From contig NZ_LMQC01000022.1 of NCBI RefSeq assembly GCF_001424485.1, forward strand, positions 172,523-236,522: a stretch of 64,000 nucleotides of DNA, written 5' to 3'. The DNA comes from Modestobacter sp. Leaf380 (GTDB taxonomy: Bacteria; Actinomycetota; Actinomycetes; Mycobacteriales; Geodermatophilaceae). Position numbers and translations under genes: made by a program. Positions 61,259 through 64,000 of the stretch are shown here, piece after piece; the stretch's first letter is position 1, and every line of letters begins with the position of its first letter. The notes under the pieces were generated by a model, which was not told where the DNA came from, made no database searches, and saw nothing but the letters and a program-made list of their open reading frames with translations.

Positions 61259-61264
61259 TACCGT
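61259..61264 (+). promoter_or_regulatory. -10 element of the PIG-L gene, leaderless arrangement
   Basis: TACCGT ends six bases before ATG 61271, with no ribosome-binding site between. No TTGAC-like -35 is seen. Confidence 0.45.
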
Positions 61265-61270
61265 TCGATC

Positions 61271-62074
61271 ATGCTCACCCTGATGGCGGTGCACGCGCAC
61301 CCCGACGACGAGGCGACGTCGACCGGCGGCATCCTCGCCCACTACGCGGCGCAGGGCGTGCGCACGGTCCTGGTCACCTGCACGAACGGCGAGCAGGGCG
61401 ACCACGGCGACCTCAAGCCCGGCGACGCGGGCCACGACCGCGAGCAGGTCGTCGCCGCCCGGATGGCCGAGCTGCGGGAGAGCGCCGACATCCTCGGGGT
61501 CACGCACCTGGAGACGCTGGGGTACGCCGACAGCGGGATGATGGGCTGGGCCAGCAACGAGGCCCCCGGGTCGTTCTGGTCGACCCCGGTCGAGGAGGCC
61601 GCCGGCGTCCTCGCCGAGCTGGTCCGCCGGTACCGGCCCGACGTCGTCGTCACCTACGACGAGAACGGCTTCTACGGCCACCCCGACCACATCCAGGCCA
61701 ACCGGGTCACCGTGGCCGCGCTGGACGCCGCGGGCTCGGACGCCAAGCTCTACTGGTCGACCATCCGGCGCAGCGCCTTCGCCCGGTTCGGCGAGATGAT
61801 GGCCGAGTCCGGCCTGGAGCTCCCGCAGGACGAGGAGATGCCGGAGATGGGCGCCGCCGACGAGGAGATCGGCGCCACCGTGGACTGCCGGCCCTTCGCC
61901 GAGGCCAAGCACGCGGCGCTGCGCGCGCACGCCAGCCAGTCCGACGCGGCCTTCTTCCTCGGCCTCCCGCTCCCGCTGTTCACCGAGATGATGGGCGTCG
62001 AGGAGTTCGTCCGGGTCCGCCCGCCGTGGGCGCCCGGCGACGAGGTCGAGACCGACCTGCTGGCCGGGCGCTGA
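61271..62074 (+). CDS. PIG-L family deacetylase
   Basis: This 267-residue zinc deacetylase has [12 protein letters not shown] near the N-terminus (His and Asp ligands, catalytic Asp) and [13 protein letters not shown] (second His site). Actinobacterial relatives include MshB and Mca of mycothiol metabolism; the insert with [11 protein letters not shown] and length fit this group, but I cannot decide between them. ATG 61271 is preferred because the conserved sequence begins within eight residues and a -10 lies just upstream. It converges with the DUF998 gene. Confidence 0.85.
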   Translation: MLTLMAVHAHPDDEATSTGGILAHYAAQGVRTVLVTCTNGEQGDHGDLKPGDAGHDREQVVAARMAELRESADILGVTHLETLGYADSGMMGWASNEAPGSFWSTPVEEAAGVLAELVRRYRPDVVVTYDENGFYGHPDHIQANRVTVAALDAAGSDAKLYWSTIRRSAFARFGEMMAESGLELPQDEEMPEMGAADEEIGATVDCRPFAEAKHAALRAHASQSDAAFFLGLPLPLFTEMMGVEEFVRVRPPWAPGDEVETDLLAGR

Positions 62075-62085
62075 GGGCTCAGCGC
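62068..62085. terminator. Convergent hairpin embedding both stop codons
   Basis: GCGCTGAG (62068-62075) and CTCAGCGC (62078-62085) pair perfectly around two bases. The arms hold the stops of the PIG-L gene and of the DUF998 gene, only four bases apart. Confidence 0.55.
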
Positions 62086-62942
62086 TGGCGGGGGGTGCGC
62101 CAGGCGCGTTCCTCGTCGTAGTCGTCCGGGTCGTCGTCGTCCCCGGCGGGGGCGCCGCGCTCCTGCTCCTTCTTGCGGGCCAGCGCCTCCAGCGCCTCGT
62201 CCCGCTCGCGGGCCCGGTCGAACGCCTCGGCCTTCTCCAGCTCCCGGCGCTGCCGCTTGGTCAGCGTCGCCTCCTCACCCGTGGGCACGGCGACCTGCCA
62301 GTCGTCCTGCTGGCGCCACAGCAGCACCGAGGTGACGGCCAGGCCCAGCGGCAGCACGTAGGCCGCGAGCCGCTCGGTGCCGCCCTCGCCCAGCAGGCCG
62401 GTGACGGCGGTGCCGAAGAGCACGGTGGCGATGACCCCGACCAGGCCGAGCAGGGCCAGCGTCGTGCCGACGGCCTCCGAGCGGGGCCGGACCGCGTAGG
62501 CCAGGGCCATCAGGCCCAGCCCGCCGCCGAGCAGGTACAGGATCGCCCCGACGGTGTGCGCCGCCCCACCGGTGTCCGAGGGGAACAGCCCGACCAGCAG
62601 GGTGCCGACCCCGGCCGCGGACAGCAGCACGACGGCGAGCCGGCCGCCCAGCCCGATGAGCCCCGGGCGCAGCAGCACGCCGCCGGCCACGATGAGCACG
62701 CCCTGCGCGATGAACGAGGCGTTCATCAGCGCGGCGCCGGGGGAGAGGTCGGTGCCCAGGTCGCTGATCACCTGCCCGGTGCGGCTGTACCCCGGGAACC
62801 GGGCGATCGCCACGGCCTCCAGCACGAAGAACTGCAGGGTCAGCAGCCAGGCCAGCGAGCCGAGCAGGTACCGGGTGCGGCTCAGGGACGTCGGGGCCGG
62901 CCCGGCCGGGCCGTCGAACGCGCTGTCGTCGGGGGTGCTCAC
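62079..62942 (-). CDS. DUF998 membrane protein with charged C-terminal tail
   Basis: This 287-residue protein has seven or so membrane helices of the DUF998 family ([14 protein letters not shown] is the signature loop after helix one). A cytoplasmic tail of about 75 residues follows, with a charged coiled-coil-like helix ([21 protein letters not shown]) and an Asp-rich end. The tail is an addition to the usual family length. GTG 62942 is 37 bases from the divergent GntR start. No function is known. Confidence 0.82.
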   Translation of the reverse strand: MSTPDDSAFDGPAGPAPTSLSRTRYLLGSLAWLLTLQFFVLEAVAIARFPGYSRTGQVISDLGTDLSPGAALMNASFIAQGVLIVAGGVLLRPGLIGLGGRLAVVLLSAAGVGTLLVGLFPSDTGGAAHTVGAILYLLGGGLGLMALAYAVRPRSEAVGTTLALLGLVGVIATVLFGTAVTGLLGEGGTERLAAYVLPLGLAVTSVLLWRQQDDWQVAVPTGEEATLTKRQRRELEKAEAFDRARERDEALEALARKKEQERGAPAGDDDDPDDYDEERAWRTPRQR

Positions 62943-62950
62943 GGGGGTCG

Positions 62951-62973
62951 AGTCTCCCAGGGCGCGGCAGACT
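62951..62973. promoter_or_regulatory. Compact divergent promoter with mirrored -10 elements
   Basis: AGTCT (62951-62955, reading AGACT on the minus strand) and AGACT (62969-62973) face outward within the 37-base gap between the DUF998 and GntR starts. Both lie 6-8 bases from a start codon, so both transcripts may be leaderless. Confidence 0.4.
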
Positions 62974-62979
62974 GTGCGC

Positions 62980-63369
62980 GTGCCCGTCGACCCCGCCCGT
63001 CAGCTCACCGTGGACGCCGGCAACGGCACCCCGCCGTGGAAGCAGCTGCGTGCCCAGCTCGCGGACCTCGTGCACGCAGGGTCCCTCCTGGAGGGCGAGC
63101 GGCTGCCCAGCGTGCGGGCGCTCGCCGCCGACCTCGGTGTCGCCGCCGGCACCGTGGCCCGCGCGTACACCGAGCTGGAGACCGACGGGCTCGTCGAGGG
63201 CCGGGGGCGGGCCGGGACCGTCGTCACCGGGTGCGGAGGCGACCCGGTCGAGGGTCGGTTGCGCGCCGCGGCCAACCGCCTGGTCGTCGAGGCCCGCGCC
63301 GACGGCATGGACGACGACCGGGTGCTCACCGCCGTGCACGCCGCCCTCGCCGCCCGCCCGCTGGCGTGA
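62980..63369 (+). CDS. GntR regulator, YtrA-like short form
   Basis: This 129-residue protein is a winged helix (about residues 15-82; [27 protein letters not shown] then [26 protein letters not shown]) plus a short helical tail. The small size matches the YtrA subgroup, which often represses transporter genes beside it. GTG 62980 is chosen; GTG 62974 is in frame but touches the -10-like sequence. It overlaps ynfA by four bases and may control the divergent DUF998 gene. Confidence 0.87.
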   Translation: MPVDPARQLTVDAGNGTPPWKQLRAQLADLVHAGSLLEGERLPSVRALAADLGVAAGTVARAYTELETDGLVEGRGRAGTVVTGCGGDPVEGRLRAAANRLVVEARADGMDDDRVLTAVHAALAARPLA

Positions 63370-63698
63370 CGGTCCGCTCGATCGCGCTCTTCGTCCTCGC
63401 GGCGGTGCTGGAGATCGGCGGTGCCTGGCTGGTCTGGCAGGGGGTCCGCGAGCACCGTGGGTGGCTGTGGATCGGGGTCGGCGTCGTCGCGCTGGGGCTC
63501 TACGGCGTCGTCGCCGCGCAGCAACCCGACGCTTCCTTCGGGCGGGTGCTCGCCGCGTACGGCGGGGTCTTCATCGTCGGCTCGTTGCTGTGGGCCGCCG
63601 TCGCCGACGGCTTCCGGCCCGACCGCTGGGACGTCGCCGGTGCGCTGGTCTGCCTGGTCGGGGTCGGGCTGATCATGTACGCGCCGCGGTCGGGCTGA
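63366..63698 (+). CDS. YnfA family (UPF0060) membrane protein
   Basis: This 110-residue protein with four membrane helices shows the family pattern: [49 protein letters not shown], and [23 protein letters not shown]. YnfA proteins are small-multidrug-resistance-like. GTG 63366 overlaps the GntR stop, so it is cotranscribed and probably under its control. Confidence 0.9.
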   Translation: MTVRSIALFVLAAVLEIGGAWLVWQGVREHRGWLWIGVGVVALGLYGVVAAQQPDASFGRVLAAYGGVFIVGSLLWAAVADGFRPDRWDVAGALVCLVGVGLIMYAPRSG

Positions 63699-63852
63699 TC
63701 AGACACGCGCCACCGCCGGGCTGATGCAGCGCTGCTGCTGGTGACTGGTCTGTCCGTCCTCGGGTGCGCTCGGCCCTGTGCCCGGTCGCTCGGCTGTCTC
63801 CGGGCCCCTGCGCCAGCAGGCTCCAGACGACGGTCGGGCGCGTGTCGTCGGC
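63699..63852. other. Non-coding region after ynfA
   Basis: No gene, RNA or hairpin stands out in these 154 bases. A short direct repeat, CGGGCTGAT, occurs at the ynfA end and again about 30 bases later. Confidence 0.5.
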
Positions 63853-63900
63853 CGCCCTCCCGCCCTCCCGCCCTCCCGCCCTCCCGCCCTCCCGCCCTCC
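63853..63900. repeat. 8-bp tandem repeat CGCCCTCC, six perfect copies
   Basis: Six exact head-to-tail units fill 63853-63900. The strand shown is all pyrimidine except one G per unit. It directly precedes a second array of a different unit. Confidence 0.95.
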
Positions 63901-63905
63901 CAGGG

Positions 63906-64000
63906 TGCCCTGCGCCGCCCTGCCCTGCGCCGCCCTGCCCTGCGCCGCCCTGCCCTGCGCCGCCCTGCCCTGCGCCGCCCTGCCCTGCGCCGCCCTGCCC
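63906..64000. repeat. 15-bp tandem repeat, six copies and running off the window
   Basis: The unit TGCCCTGCGCCGCCC repeats without change from 63906 to the window end (six full units plus five bases). Because 15 is divisible by three, it could encode a five-residue repeat; one minus-strand frame would give GGAGQ. No start or stop is visible inside the window. Confidence 0.93.

Overview
The window is a high-GC chromosomal segment from an actinobacterium. Three lines of evidence point there: mihF, a BldD with an intact c-di-GMP signature next to nusB, and the actinobacterial order alaS-ruvX-mltG-aroE-(A24 peptidase)-aroCKBQ-pepQ-efp-nusB followed by pyrR-BC-carAB-pyrKDF. GTG starts are very common and many neighbouring genes overlap by 4 bases (GTGA, ATGA). 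The style fits Geodermatophilaceae or a close relative, but that family assignment is an inference.

Layout. 1-13.2 kb (+): end of rarA, two small membrane-associated genes, alaS, ruvX, mltG, a prepilin peptidase, the shikimate genes aroE, aroC, aroK, aroB and aroQ, then pepQ, efp and nusB, closed by a hairpin against convergent bldD. 13.75-24.0 kb (+): a single pyrimidine operon from pyrR to pyrF, headed by a PyrR-binding leader. 24.0-33.4 kb (+): mihF, gmk, rpoZ, coaBC, metK, priA, def, fmt and rsmB. 33.4-39 kb: a 23-bp tandem repeat grown from the 3' end of rsmB, a membrane alpha/beta-hydrolase, an acetyl-CoA synthetase and, on the minus strand, three overlapping membrane genes, the first broken by a frameshift in a G7 run. 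39-44.5 kb (+): rpe, ribD, ribE, ribAB, ribH, hisE and hisG.

44.5-64 kb is accessory. An aromatic-catabolism-like island (MFS and LysR on minus; cyclase, flavin monooxygenase, extradiol dioxygenase, fumarylacetoacetate-hydrolase-like enzyme and C-C hydrolase-like enzyme on plus) spans 44.5-52.2 kb. A membrane protein with a degenerate sigma-factor-like head follows. Next comes a nitrogen or purine-related group: an orphan AllH/DUF2877 protein, PucR, a TDT carrier, LysR and a cytosine-deaminase-like amidohydrolase. The window then has an RsbW-like ATPase, a PIG-L deacetylase, a DUF998 membrane protein, a GntR regulator and a YnfA protein, and ends in two GC-rich tandem arrays.

Cross-cutting signals: all seven convergent gene pairs share an inverted repeat, and in the five tightest pairs the two TGA stops sit inside its arms. 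Several genes have a -10 hexamer only 6-7 bases before the start codon, which suggests leaderless transcripts. Two genes (the A24 peptidase and fmt) appear to start at CTG codons overlapping the previous stop.
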